From Rhodospirillaceae bacterium (GTDB lineage Bacteria; Pseudomonadota; Alphaproteobacteria; Rhodospirillales; UBA2165), in assembly GCA_018674495.1 (NCBI GenBank), contig JABHAA010000041.1, forward strand, positions 25,342 to 89,341: a stretch of DNA of 64,000 nucleotides. Reading direction: 5' to 3'. How positions within the stretch are numbered: the stretch's first letter is position 1; every line of letters starts with the position of its first letter. The notes under the pieces were generated by a model. The model saw nothing but the letters and a program-made list of their open reading frames with translations, had not been told where the DNA came from and ran no database searches. Positions 34,638-44,097 of this stretch are shown piece after piece. The translations under genes and the position numbers were made by a program.

Positions 34638-36224
34638 TTAGTCCTGTCCCGACACCTGGCCCATGATGGCTGACGCATCGTTCGGGCCATCATCACCGGT
34701 CCAGACGACGAATTGATCCGGGCGCACCAGGATCAGGCGCTGCTCGTATTTTTCGCGGCCCCCTTCAAAACTGTCGCGAATACAGTTCAAGGGAATGCCG
34801 CGCGCCTTGGCGGCCGCTTCGAATTCCTGAACTGATTTGTCCTCGGCGCCAAAGGCCAGCAGGTTGAAGCCGCTATCCAGTTCCTCGAACACGTTGCGGC
34901 CCGATGACAAGGGCTGCGGCGGCAGATGATGGCCGGTGCGGGCGGTAAAGCTGTGCACCCCATGGGCGCCGCATACGGCGCCGTCCTCGCCCATCACGAC
35001 CGATGAGCCTTCGTAATGGGGTACGTATATTTCGGCGCGCATGCCGCCGGTATATTCTCGTTCTTTCCAGACCCGGGCAAATTCCTCTTCGTCTTTTTCC
35101 GGGCTGTAGCGTTCTAGGAATTCGGCGTCCTTATTGATGCGCGCGGCGATAAAATCTTCGCCGGTGTCTCGGAAAATGGGGCGCCGTTCCTCGGAATAGG
35201 TTTTCAGCAACGCATCAGTGCCCCAGCCGTCCAGCCTGGCGGCCAGCTTCCAGCCGATGTTGACCGCGTCTTCCAGGCCATTGTTGAGGCCGAAGCCGCC
35301 ATAGGGCGGGTGGCTGTGGGCCGAATCGCCGGCGATGAAGACGCGCCCATTTTGATAATCCTCGGCCACGGAGACGGCCAGATCCCAAAACCCTACATGG
35401 TCGAACTCGGCTGCAAACTCGAAGCCGGCGGCCTCCTGGATAAGGCCGTGAAAATCGAAATTGTCGCGGGTGGTGTCGGCGGGCACCGGGGCATGGAAAA
35501 ACCAGCCCTCGCCCACATCGATGCGCCCGAAAAACTGCCAATAGCCCTTCAGGTCCGGATGCAGCACATTGTAGGTGGAGCGCGGCGGAAAGCGCTCCAA
35601 GCCTTTGTGCAATTCGGTGGAGCGGAACACCGCCAGCAACATCAATTGATCGAAATCGGAGCCGGAACGCACGATCCCGATCTGGTCGCGCACTACCGAG
35701 CGGGCGCCGTCGCAGCCGACTACATAGTCGGCCTCGATGACTTCGTGGCCCGATCCGTCTTCTTCGGCGATGCTGACGCGGACGCCGGTATCGTCTTGCT
35801 CGACCGTTTCCGCCGTCCAGCCGTACTGGACTTCGATGTTCGGAAAGTCGGCCATGCGTTTTCGCACCACCTCTTCCAGATGGTATTGGGGCAGGCGTTC
35901 GTTGGCCTGGAAATAGAAGTCGCGTACGGTTTCGCGCTGCGGCGGCTGGATCCAATATTCGCTCATCAAGTTGCCGTAGGCGGTGACGCCGCCGATAGGA
36001 TAACCTTGGGGCATGGCGCGGGCGCTGCGCAATTCGTCGGCGATGCCCCAGTAATAGAAATGCTCAAGCGTGCGCTGGGTCAGGTTCTGGCCCTTGGGGA
36101 TACGCTGCGGGTTGGTGCGGCGCTCAACGACGCCGACCGATATGCCGCGCATGCCCAATTCCAGCGCCAACGACGCGCCCACCGGCCCGCCGCCGACCAC
36201 CAATACCTGATGCCGCTTTTCCAT
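34638..36224 (-). CDS. FAD-dependent aromatic/polyketide-type monooxygenase
   Basis: A 528-residue class A flavoprotein hydroxylase. The Rossmann motif is VLVVGGGPVGASLALELG (residues 7-24), the DG motif VVGCDGARSVVRDQIG near 167, and the FAD ribityl-binding VFIAGDSAHSHPPYGG near 285. A thioredoxin-like C-terminal domain is shortened. The family (MhpA, phenol and salicylate hydroxylases) inserts one oxygen atom in aromatic rings using NAD(P)H. A GAGGATAG ribosome site lies before the ATG. The aromatic substrate is unknown. Confidence 0.92.
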   Translation of the reverse strand: MEKRHQVLVVGGGPVGASLALELGMRGISVGVVERRTNPQRIPKGQNLTQRTLEHFYYWGIADELRSARAMPQGYPIGGVTAYGNLMSEYWIQPPQRETVRDFYFQANERLPQYHLEEVVRKRMADFPNIEVQYGWTAETVEQDDTGVRVSIAEEDGSGHEVIEADYVVGCDGARSVVRDQIGIVRSGSDFDQLMLLAVFRSTELHKGLERFPPRSTYNVLHPDLKGYWQFFGRIDVGEGWFFHAPVPADTTRDNFDFHGLIQEAAGFEFAAEFDHVGFWDLAVSVAEDYQNGRVFIAGDSAHSHPPYGGFGLNNGLEDAVNIGWKLAARLDGWGTDALLKTYSEERRPIFRDTGEDFIAARINKDAEFLERYSPEKDEEEFARVWKEREYTGGMRAEIYVPHYEGSSVVMGEDGAVCGAHGVHSFTARTGHHLPPQPLSSGRNVFEELDSGFNLLAFGAEDKSVQEFEAAAKARGIPLNCIRDSFEGGREKYEQRLILVRPDQFVVWTGDDGPNDASAIMGQVSGQD

Positions 36225-36307
36225 TTGTCTATCCTCGCTTTACAATCTGTGCGCCGGGTTCATCCATGCCCAAGCTATTCGGTTGCTCAATTGTGGGCAA
36301 GAGCCAC

Positions 36308-37756
<1,449 letters not shown>

Positions 37757-37775
37757 GAGGCGAATTCGGCGCCGC

Positions 37776-38615
37776 TTATTCCGCCGCCTGATTGTCGTTG
37801 TTGTTTTCCTCGTCCGGTTCGCCGAAATCGGCGGGCACGGTCTCGCCTTTCTTGTGGAATTCATCGGCTTCGGTTTCGAGCCGACGGAACGAGCGAATGG
37901 CAAACGGGAACGAAATGAGATAGGCGGCGAGAATAATGCTCAAAGTCAGCCAAGGCGCGCTGACCGACAACGCCGCCAGGATGCCGACGCCGAGCATGGT
38001 AAACAGAACCATGCGGTGCTGAACCCGGAACGTCTTGAACGAATAGGTGGGCAGCCGTGAGACCAGCAGACAGGCAACGATAAAGATAATGGCGCCGGTC
38101 AATATGGGCGAGCGTAGCCAGGGCGCATCAATCTGAAAGGAAAGGATCATGGGCAGCAATACCAGGCCGGCGCCAGCTGGGGCGGGCACGCCGGTAAAGT
38201 AGTTCTTGGCCCAGGCGGGTGGCTCCGGCGCGTCGACTAGCGTGTTGAAGCGGGCCAGCCTGAGCGCGCAGCAGACGCTGAACAATAGCACCAGCACCCA
38301 GCCCACCGGCCCGGCGCTGTTCATGGTCCAAAGATACAATAGAAGTGCCGGAGCAACGCCAAAGCCGACAAAGTCCGACAGGCTGTCCAGTTCCGCGCCG
38401 AACTTCGAGGTCTCGTTGAGGATGCGGGCGATGCGCCCGTCCAGAGTATCCAGGATGGCGGCCACCACCAGCGACAGCACCGCTTGCTCCCACTTTTGTT
38501 CAAGCCCATAGCGCAGCGCCGTTAGTCCGGCGCACAAAGCCAGCATGGTCAGGATGTTGGGGATCATCCGGTTGATGGACAGCGCCCTTAAGCGCTCGCG
38601 GCGGGGGCGGAACAT
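37776..38615 (-). CDS. pssA: CDP-diacylglycerol--serine O-phosphatidyltransferase
   Basis: A 279-residue membrane protein of the CDP-alcohol phosphatidyltransferase family. The signature D-G-x2-A-R-x8-G-x3-D-x3-D is visible as DTLDGRIARILNETSKFGAE followed by LDSLSD near residues 54-79. It makes phosphatidylserine from CDP-diacylglycerol and serine in the inner membrane. Its ATG directly follows the stop of psd, so the two phospholipid genes form one unit. An acidic tail (ADEFHKKGETVPADFGEPDE) extends past the last helix. Confidence 0.95.
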   Translation of the reverse strand: MFRPRRERLRALSINRMIPNILTMLALCAGLTALRYGLEQKWEQAVLSLVVAAILDTLDGRIARILNETSKFGAELDSLSDFVGFGVAPALLLYLWTMNSAGPVGWVLVLLFSVCCALRLARFNTLVDAPEPPAWAKNYFTGVPAPAGAGLVLLPMILSFQIDAPWLRSPILTGAIIFIVACLLVSRLPTYSFKTFRVQHRMVLFTMLGVGILAALSVSAPWLTLSIILAAYLISFPFAIRSFRRLETEADEFHKKGETVPADFGEPDEENNNDNQAAE

Positions 38616-39332
38616 CTAACGCACCTCGCCTTGGCGGGGCTCTTCCTGGGCGTGGATATCGGCGATCACGGTTTCGCCGGCGATGGCTCGCTGGCCGACG
38701 GCGACCAGCGCCGGCACCGATTGCGGCAAATAGACATCAACGCGGCTGCCGAAGCGGATCAGCCCGAAGCGTTCGCCGGCTTGCATTTCCTGGCCCGGCG
38801 TCACATCGCATTTGATGCGCCTGGCCACCAGCCCGGCGATCTGCACCACGCCGAAGCTCTCGCCGCCTTCGGTTTTGAGGCGGATAGATTGGCGCTCGTT
38901 ATGTTCGCTGGCCTTATCGAGGGACGCGTTGAAGAATTTGCCCGGCCGGTACTGCACGTCTTCGATCTTGCCGGCGAGCGGCATGCGGTTCACATGCACG
39001 TCGAACACATTCATGAATACCGATATCCGGTTGAGGGCCTGGCCTTCCATTTTCAATTCTTGCGGCGCCTCGGCAGGGCCGACCGACTGGATGACGCCGT
39101 CCGCGGGGCTGATCACCAGCCCGGCGCGCACCGGTGTCACTCGGGCGGGATCGCGGAAAAAATAGGTGCACCACAAGGTCAGCACGGCGCCGGCCCACCC
39201 CATAGGCTCGGAAAACCAGGCAGCGGCGAGGCTGAGGCCTGCAAATATGGCGATAAATGGCCATCCGGCCCGGTTGATGGGTGGCAACACCGATTTCAGC
39301 AATTGTCGTTCCTTTTGCGCTTCGCGAATCAT
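38616..39332 (-). CDS. psd: Phosphatidylserine decarboxylase proenzyme
   Basis: A 238-residue short-type decarboxylase. The N-terminal PPINRAGWPFI is followed by two helices; DVHVNRMPLAGKIEDVQYRP is the core, and the self-cleaving Gly-Ser is in GLIRFGSRVDVYLP near residue 200, which generates the pyruvoyl cofactor. It converts phosphatidylserine to phosphatidylethanolamine and pairs with pssA. A GTG six codons upstream is an alternative start. It is divergent from the PLP enzyme gene. Confidence 0.95.
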   Translation of the reverse strand: MIREAQKERQLLKSVLPPINRAGWPFIAIFAGLSLAAAWFSEPMGWAGAVLTLWCTYFFRDPARVTPVRAGLVISPADGVIQSVGPAEAPQELKMEGQALNRISVFMNVFDVHVNRMPLAGKIEDVQYRPGKFFNASLDKASEHNERQSIRLKTEGGESFGVVQIAGLVARRIKCDVTPGQEMQAGERFGLIRFGSRVDVYLPQSVPALVAVGQRAIAGETVIADIHAQEEPRQGEVR

Positions 39333-39472
39333 TGGCGCTGTTTCTAGCACAATCGGGGCCTTTGATCACTTTTTATCGGCGATGCGGCGATTGCCGCTGT
39401 GGGTTGGATAATGCGTAGCACTGGCCTAAGCTGCAAATCCAATAAACAAATATAGCTGGGAGTGATGATATT

Positions 39473-40774
39473 ATGAGCGGTGATTTTACAAATCCAGAAA
39501 CCATTGTATTGCACGGCGGCAGCTACCGGGCCGATCCGGCCACCAACGCGGTGGCGGTGCCCATCTACCAAACCACGTCCTATCAGTTCAATTCCACAGA
39601 ACATGCGGCCAATCTTTTTGCCCTGGCGGAACTGGGCAATATCTATACCCGCATCATGAACCCGACCAACGATGTGCTCGAACAACGCATTACCGCGCTG
39701 GAAGGCGGCGCCGCGTCTCTTGCGGTCGCGTCCGGTCAGGCGGCGTCGGCCTTCGCCATCCAGAATTTGGCGCGCAACGGCGACAACATCATATCGTCCA
39801 CCGATCTTTACGGTGGTACCTGGAACCTGTTCGCCAATACGCTTTCCATGATGGGCATCGAAACCCGCTTCGTCGATCCGTCCGATCCGGAGAATTTCCG
39901 CGCCGCCATCGATGATAATACCCGCGCCATCTATGCGGAAACCCTGCCGAATCCGAAATTGGAAGTGTTTCCAATCAAAGAGGTGTCCGACATCGGGCGC
40001 GAATACGGCATCCCGCTGATCATGGACAACACCGCGTGCCCGATATTGTGCCGGCCGTTGGAGCATGGCGCCGCCATTGTTGTTTATTCGACCACCAAAT
40101 ATATCGGCGGACATGGCACCTCCATCGGCGGGATGATTGTCGATGGTGGCAATTTCGACTGGACCGAGTTTCCGGAACGCCAGCCTCTGTTGAACGAGCC
40201 CGATCCCAGCTATCACGGCGCCGTTTGGGGAACATTGATCCCCGAAGCATTGGGTGCACCCATCGCCTATATCATCCGCGCGCGGGTGGTTTTGCTGCGC
40301 GATCTTGGTGCCTCCATGGCGCCGTTCAATGCCTTCAGCTTTATCCAAGGGCTGGAAACTTTGCCGCTGCGTATGCGCCAGCATTGTTCGAACGCCGAGG
40401 CGGTGGCCAATTTTGTGAACGGCCACGACAAGGTGGATAAGGTGATCTTTCCCGGCTTCCAGGACGGCGAAATGCGGCGCCGCGCCGACGCCTATTTGAG
40501 CGGCGGCAATGGTGCGCTGGTGGGCATGGAGCTGAAAGGCGGCGCCGAGGCCGGCAAAAAATTCATCGACGCCTTACAGATGCTCTACCATGTGGCCAAT
40601 ATCGGTGATGCCCGCAGCCTGGCGATCCATCCAGCCTCGACCACCCATTCCCAGTTGGAAGGCGACGATCTGTTGGCCACCGGCGTGACCGAAGGCTATG
40701 TGCGCCTTTCGGTGGGGATCGAACATCCGGACGACATCATCGCCGACATCGCCCAGGCCCTGGACGCGGTTTAG
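39473..40774 (+). CDS. O-acetylhomoserine sulfhydrylase/Cys-Met metabolism PLP enzyme
   Basis: A 433-residue type I PLP enzyme. LHGGSYRADPATNAVAVPIY opens the fold, ALEGGAASLAVASGQAA lies near residue 75, and the PLP lysine is in YSTTKYIGGHGTSIGG near 205. The C-terminal LAIHPASTTHSQL near 385 is the sulfhydrylase signature. It probably makes homocysteine (or methionine with methanethiol) from O-acetyl- or O-succinylhomoserine and sulfide. GGGAG lies about ten bases before the ATG. Confidence 0.93.
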   Translation: MSGDFTNPETIVLHGGSYRADPATNAVAVPIYQTTSYQFNSTEHAANLFALAELGNIYTRIMNPTNDVLEQRITALEGGAASLAVASGQAASAFAIQNLARNGDNIISSTDLYGGTWNLFANTLSMMGIETRFVDPSDPENFRAAIDDNTRAIYAETLPNPKLEVFPIKEVSDIGREYGIPLIMDNTACPILCRPLEHGAAIVVYSTTKYIGGHGTSIGGMIVDGGNFDWTEFPERQPLLNEPDPSYHGAVWGTLIPEALGAPIAYIIRARVVLLRDLGASMAPFNAFSFIQGLETLPLRMRQHCSNAEAVANFVNGHDKVDKVIFPGFQDGEMRRRADAYLSGGNGALVGMELKGGAEAGKKFIDALQMLYHVANIGDARSLAIHPASTTHSQLEGDDLLATGVTEGYVRLSVGIEHPDDIIADIAQALDAV

Positions 40775-40779
40775 GGGGG

Positions 40780-41628
40780 CTATTTGCGTTTGCAGGCGTA
40801 GGGCCAGATAAGCTTTGTGCCGGTCGGGTAGGTTTTGCCATCTTCGAACATGACCGGGATGGGGACGCGTTTATCTGATTTCGGCAGAGCCTTCATGGCA
40901 TTGCTGGCGAAGGGTGACGTATTCCGGTAGAGGGCGTTGGGGTCCATCCAGCGTCCCTTCACCGGGATAATCTTGTTCCGATGCACGGCATAGCCCGGAT
41001 GGTCTGAGAACCAGACGGCGAAGTGGATGGCTGGGCGGCGCTGTCTTTGCTGCCGCCCGCCGCGCTTGAGCCGCCGCCCGGAATTGCCGGTCGGGCCGAG
41101 CACCTGACCCATGGCTACGCGCGCCCCGACCGTCAAATTCGGGCCTCGGTCGAAATGGGCGTATTGGGTATAAATCCACAAATCGATGCCGGTATCGCTG
41201 GGGCTGTGGCGGAGGATGATCTCGCGCCCGCGAAAGCTGTTCGCGCCCTCCGATACGGAAACCACAGTGCCGGCGGCTGCGGCGATAATTGGCGCCCCAA
41301 ACGGTGCCGGCATATCGATGCCCCCATGATAGGCTTCGCGGCGGCGCTTAGGGGTGTAATCGATGGCCCATTGCTCGTCGATATTCCGGCATTGGGCATT
41401 GGCAGGGAAGCGGGGCCGCAGCCCGGTCTCGAACAGGCCCAGCCGGACGGCGAGCTTGATATCGCAGTTCCTCCCGCGCCCGATGCCGCAAAGTGTCTCC
41501 CGCGTGACCCGGTCGATACCCACCTCACCGGCAGCTTGGGCGCTCACCAGGTTTGGTACGCCGGTGGCGAGCGCCATAAGCGCGAGAAAGCTGACGCCGA
41601 AAAAATTCGATATTCGAGGTTCAATCAT
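40780..41628 (-). CDS. M23-family peptidoglycan endopeptidase (LytM-type)
   Basis: A 282-residue secreted protein with a signal peptide (FFGVSFLALMALATGVPNLV, cleavage near SAQA). The zinc site is YHGGIDMPAP (HxxxD, near residue 99), and the second half is YAHFDRGPNL plus IHFAVWFSD. It should cleave peptidoglycan cross-links in the periplasm. Between the last two motifs lies an unusual basic insert, RRLKRGGRQQRQRR, which may bind anionic polymers. It is divergent from the RelA/SpoT-like module. Confidence 0.9.
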   Translation of the reverse strand: MIEPRISNFFGVSFLALMALATGVPNLVSAQAAGEVGIDRVTRETLCGIGRGRNCDIKLAVRLGLFETGLRPRFPANAQCRNIDEQWAIDYTPKRRREAYHGGIDMPAPFGAPIIAAAAGTVVSVSEGANSFRGREIILRHSPSDTGIDLWIYTQYAHFDRGPNLTVGARVAMGQVLGPTGNSGRRLKRGGRQQRQRRPAIHFAVWFSDHPGYAVHRNKIIPVKGRWMDPNALYRNTSPFASNAMKALPKSDKRVPIPVMFEDGKTYPTGTKLIWPYACKRK

Positions 41629-41682
41629 TCGTCCGTAAACCCACTGGAAGCTTTCAAAATATTGGTTGCCGCTGGCTCAGAA

Positions 41683-41705
41683 TTAACATTTGTGTTATAT
41701 GTTAA
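41683..41705 (+). promoter_or_regulatory. Inverted repeat ahead of the RelA/SpoT-like module
   Basis: TTAACAT (41683-41689) and ATGTTAA (41699-41705) are exact reverse complements around a 9-nt spacer in an AT-rich spot, about 60 bases before the first module gene. It has the size and place of an autoregulatory operator, but no half-site family is recognised. Confidence 0.4.
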
Positions 41706-41749
41706 AAACATAGTAGCGAAATTGTTCGTCTGTTGCCTGTCAAATTGTC

Positions 41750-41766
41750 GGAGAAACAAAGAATTG
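41750..41766 (+). promoter_or_regulatory. Ribosome site deciding a TTG start
   Basis: GGAG at 41750-41753 lies ten bases before the TTG at 41764. No ATG occurs in this frame until well inside the conserved-looking part, and upstream GTG candidates lack a ribosome site, so TTG is the favoured start of the small coupled gene. Confidence 0.5.
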
Positions 41767-42009
41767 GGAACGCTAGGTAGAAAACGGGAACTGCTTGAGA
41801 GGGGTCGTTTCAAATACAACTTTGAGCGAATGATTTACTTTAATCGCGACGCCAGGATGGCCTTTAGTGTGGAGTTCATTGAGGACCACGACCCGGAAGA
41901 GCTAGAACGATACATTGGCGAAAACTCGGCAGCGAAAGATTGGTGTTTCCATTTCAATGAGCAGCCTTCCGATTCGGTCAAGCGCGAGCTAGTGAACGAT
42001 CTTGCCTGA
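41764..42009 (+). CDS. Small charged protein coupled to RelA/SpoT-like gene (candidate antitoxin)
   Basis: An 81-residue protein from a TTG start. It is basic at the front (GTLGRKRELLERGRFKYN) and acidic behind (EDHDPEELERYIGENSAAKD). Its stop TGA shares a base with the ATG of the RelA/SpoT-like gene, so expression is coupled. Base composition is AT-richer than the flanks, as in its partner. No family is recognised. Antitoxins of toxic small alarmone synthetases are often small proteins encoded directly next to the toxin; that role is inferred here only from layout. A longer N-terminus from an upstream GTG is possible. Confidence 0.55.
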   Translation: MGTLGRKRELLERGRFKYNFERMIYFNRDARMAFSVEFIEDHDPEELERYIGENSAAKDWCFHFNEQPSDSVKRELVNDLA

Positions 42010-42638
42010 TGGCCGAGCGGACTGTTGAAGACCGGCTGCGAGAAGAATACTTCAAACTCCTGCCAGATATTCGGTTCGCGTCTGAACAATTGGAAACGAA
42101 AATCAGGCATTGCGTTCTTCCGGTATCTCGAAGGCCGGATAAACACGAACAGGTAATTGTCACCTCACGAATAAAAGATTGCGAAAGTGCAATTGATGCG
42201 CTTCGCCGAGACAAAGAGGTGCGCAAGTTTAACCAGGAACAACCCGATCTCTATACGCTTACCGATCTGAAGGATTTGGCCGGCGTGCGGGTTCTCGTAT
42301 TCCCGGAGGCCCGGTTGCATGAACTCAATGCTACATTGGCCGAGCAATTTTCTGACTGGGTACCGAACCATGTTATGGACGCCGAAGAATCTGGCGATCC
42401 GTTGGCCTTCACCTATTACGGTCGATTAGATGCCGTGACCAATGTCTTTGCCGAATTTCAAGTGGTGTCGATGCTTATTGGACAATTCTGGGACGTTGAG
42501 CATTCCGTAATGTACAAACCCTCTCCACAGTACCGAGGCGTGGCTAGATCCCTTGAGATGCAGGAGTGCACACATAACGTCTATAGGGCGTTGAAGGAAT
42601 TCGAGAAAACCTTCGAAAAACTTATCGAGTCTCCTTAG
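42009..42638 (+). CDS. RelA/SpoT-domain nucleotidyltransferase-like protein (ToxSAS candidate)
   Basis: A 209-residue stand-alone RelA/SpoT synthetase-like domain without hydrolase or TGS domains. Seen: SRIKDCES with Arg54 and Lys56 (ATP-binding), TDLKDLAGVRVLVF with Asp86/Asp89 (metal), FAEFQVV with Glu149, and GQFWDVEHSVMYKP near 158-171. The G-loop, normally GYxSxH, reads YYGRLD at 136-141, so the usual Ser and His are missing. Known small alarmone synthetases make (p)ppGpp; toxic relatives make ppApp or pyrophosphorylate tRNA. The degenerate G-loop and coupled small gene favour a toxin-like or altered activity over housekeeping ppGpp synthesis. Confidence 0.75.
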   Translation: MAERTVEDRLREEYFKLLPDIRFASEQLETKIRHCVLPVSRRPDKHEQVIVTSRIKDCESAIDALRRDKEVRKFNQEQPDLYTLTDLKDLAGVRVLVFPEARLHELNATLAEQFSDWVPNHVMDAEESGDPLAFTYYGRLDAVTNVFAEFQVVSMLIGQFWDVEHSVMYKPSPQYRGVARSLEMQECTHNVYRALKEFEKTFEKLIESP

Positions 42639-42658
42639 CAGCACCTCCGCGTTTCCGC

Positions 42659-44032
42659 CTATTTTGCCGCCTCGCTCGCCGCCGGCTTGGGTGTGTTCTT
42701 CGGCGAATTTTCCGGCTTGCGCGCCTCCTCGCCCTTTTCCATGGCCCGGGGCCGGTCGATGGGATGGGCGTCGCGGGAATCGCCGGGCGGGTTGTCTTCG
42801 GCGGGATAGATGGCGGTGGTCAAGTTCTTCGGCCATTTCTTGTTAACGTCGATATCGCGCTCGTTGGATTTCGACATCTTCAACTTGCCTTCCTTGCCGT
42901 ATTCCAGATCGAGCCACCATTTCTGTCCCGGCACCCGTTTTCCATTGCCCATCCAATCGTCCAGCTTGACGGCGATGGGAATCAACAAAGGCTTTAGCCA
43001 CATGGCGTTGATGCCAAGCCAGCTTGCCATGCGTTGCAGGAGCGGGCCGTCTTCGGTCACCACCTTGTTCAGCGGGCAGGTCTTCATGCAGCGCCCGCAG
43101 GCCGAGCCCTTGGGATTGGTCAGCCGGTACTTGGCGCAGTTCTCCACGTCCGGCTTCCAAATCTCGTAGCCGTTGAACATGATCTTGTCGCCGAACGGGA
43201 TGGCGTTGCAGGGACATTCGCGGGCGCACTTCCAGCAGCTTTCGCAAAATTTCTGCAGCCCGAAATCGATCGGCTTGTCACAAGTCATGGGCAAGTTGGT
43301 GGTGACCACGGCGGTCTTCATGCGCGGGCCCAGGAACGGGTTGAGCACCAATTCGCCGATGCGCGACAATTCGCCGAGCCCGGCCAGTAGCATTAGCGGG
43401 ATTTGCAGAACCTGGCCCTTGGCCGAGGAATGGCAACGGGCGCCATAGCCCAACTGGCGGATATAGTTGGCGACCACGTTGCCCACTTCCTGGCCGCGCA
43501 AATAGGCCCGGTAGCTTTGCGGGCCGGAAATCCAGTCGTCGCCGGAGGCGCCTTCCATGGTCTCGTAGCCTTGATCGATGATCATGACGATGGCGTATTT
43601 ATGATCCGGTGTTACCTCGTTGCCGTCGCTGTCGTGGGAATACCAGGCGTATTCTGGAATTTCGCAGATGCCGACCATGTCGATATCCAAGAAATAGGCC
43701 ATCGACTTGATGTGCTTCATCATCTCTTCTGGATCATCGGTGCCGGGTGCGATGTCCTCGGCCACCGGGCCGTCCTGCAAGGGAATGTTGGCGGCCAGGG
43801 ATTCGCCCATGGCGCGGCCCAAGGGGCTTTTGGCCATGAAGCGCTGGCGCTCCGACTTCACCCGCTCACCCAAATCGCCGAAATTGGGGCGCGTGAAAAA
43901 GGCGCCGCGGATGGGCACCCTCGGCACCCGTTCTTTGTCGATGCGGGTGGTCGGCTCATCCACACGCTTGACCTGCTCCATGGGGTACTTGCCCATATGG
44001 GGTGGGCGGAATTTGTATTTGAACAGGCTCAT
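42659..44032 (-). CDS. Reductive-dehalogenase-like corrinoid/Fe-S protein, cytosolic
   Basis: A 457-residue protein with the RdhA layout: a B12-binding-like middle (QEVGNVVANYIRQLGYGARC near 205-224, then LAGLGELSRIGELVLNPFLG) and two ferredoxin motifs, FCESCWKCARECP near 290 and ACGRCMKTCP near 335 with an earlier lone Cys. There is no Tat signal (RR motif), so it is not a respiratory exported enzyme. It also lacks the fused reductase domain of catabolic BhbA-type enzymes, so it needs an external electron donor. GGAGGAATTCC precedes the ATG. The C-terminal tail is Lys/Glu/Pro-rich. Dehalogenation is plausible but queuosine-type epoxide reduction relatives exist. Confidence 0.82.
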   Translation of the reverse strand: MSLFKYKFRPPHMGKYPMEQVKRVDEPTTRIDKERVPRVPIRGAFFTRPNFGDLGERVKSERQRFMAKSPLGRAMGESLAANIPLQDGPVAEDIAPGTDDPEEMMKHIKSMAYFLDIDMVGICEIPEYAWYSHDSDGNEVTPDHKYAIVMIIDQGYETMEGASGDDWISGPQSYRAYLRGQEVGNVVANYIRQLGYGARCHSSAKGQVLQIPLMLLAGLGELSRIGELVLNPFLGPRMKTAVVTTNLPMTCDKPIDFGLQKFCESCWKCARECPCNAIPFGDKIMFNGYEIWKPDVENCAKYRLTNPKGSACGRCMKTCPLNKVVTEDGPLLQRMASWLGINAMWLKPLLIPIAVKLDDWMGNGKRVPGQKWWLDLEYGKEGKLKMSKSNERDIDVNKKWPKNLTTAIYPAEDNPPGDSRDAHPIDRPRAMEKGEEARKPENSPKNTPKPAASEAAK

Positions 44033-44097
44033 GGAATTCCTCCGGCGTTAAGGATTGCTGCTTTGGTCGCCAGTGTGCGCTGCCAAAGGGGCTGAAT

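Noticed and set aside
37757..37903. 49-codon extension of the OYE-like gene
   Set aside because: It lies over the end of pssA in another frame and is low-complexity Arg/Lys/Thr.
41023..41763. Front part of a 328-codon plus frame running into the small module gene
   Set aside because: It is antisense to the M23 peptidase; only the last 81 codons differ in composition and have a ribosome site.
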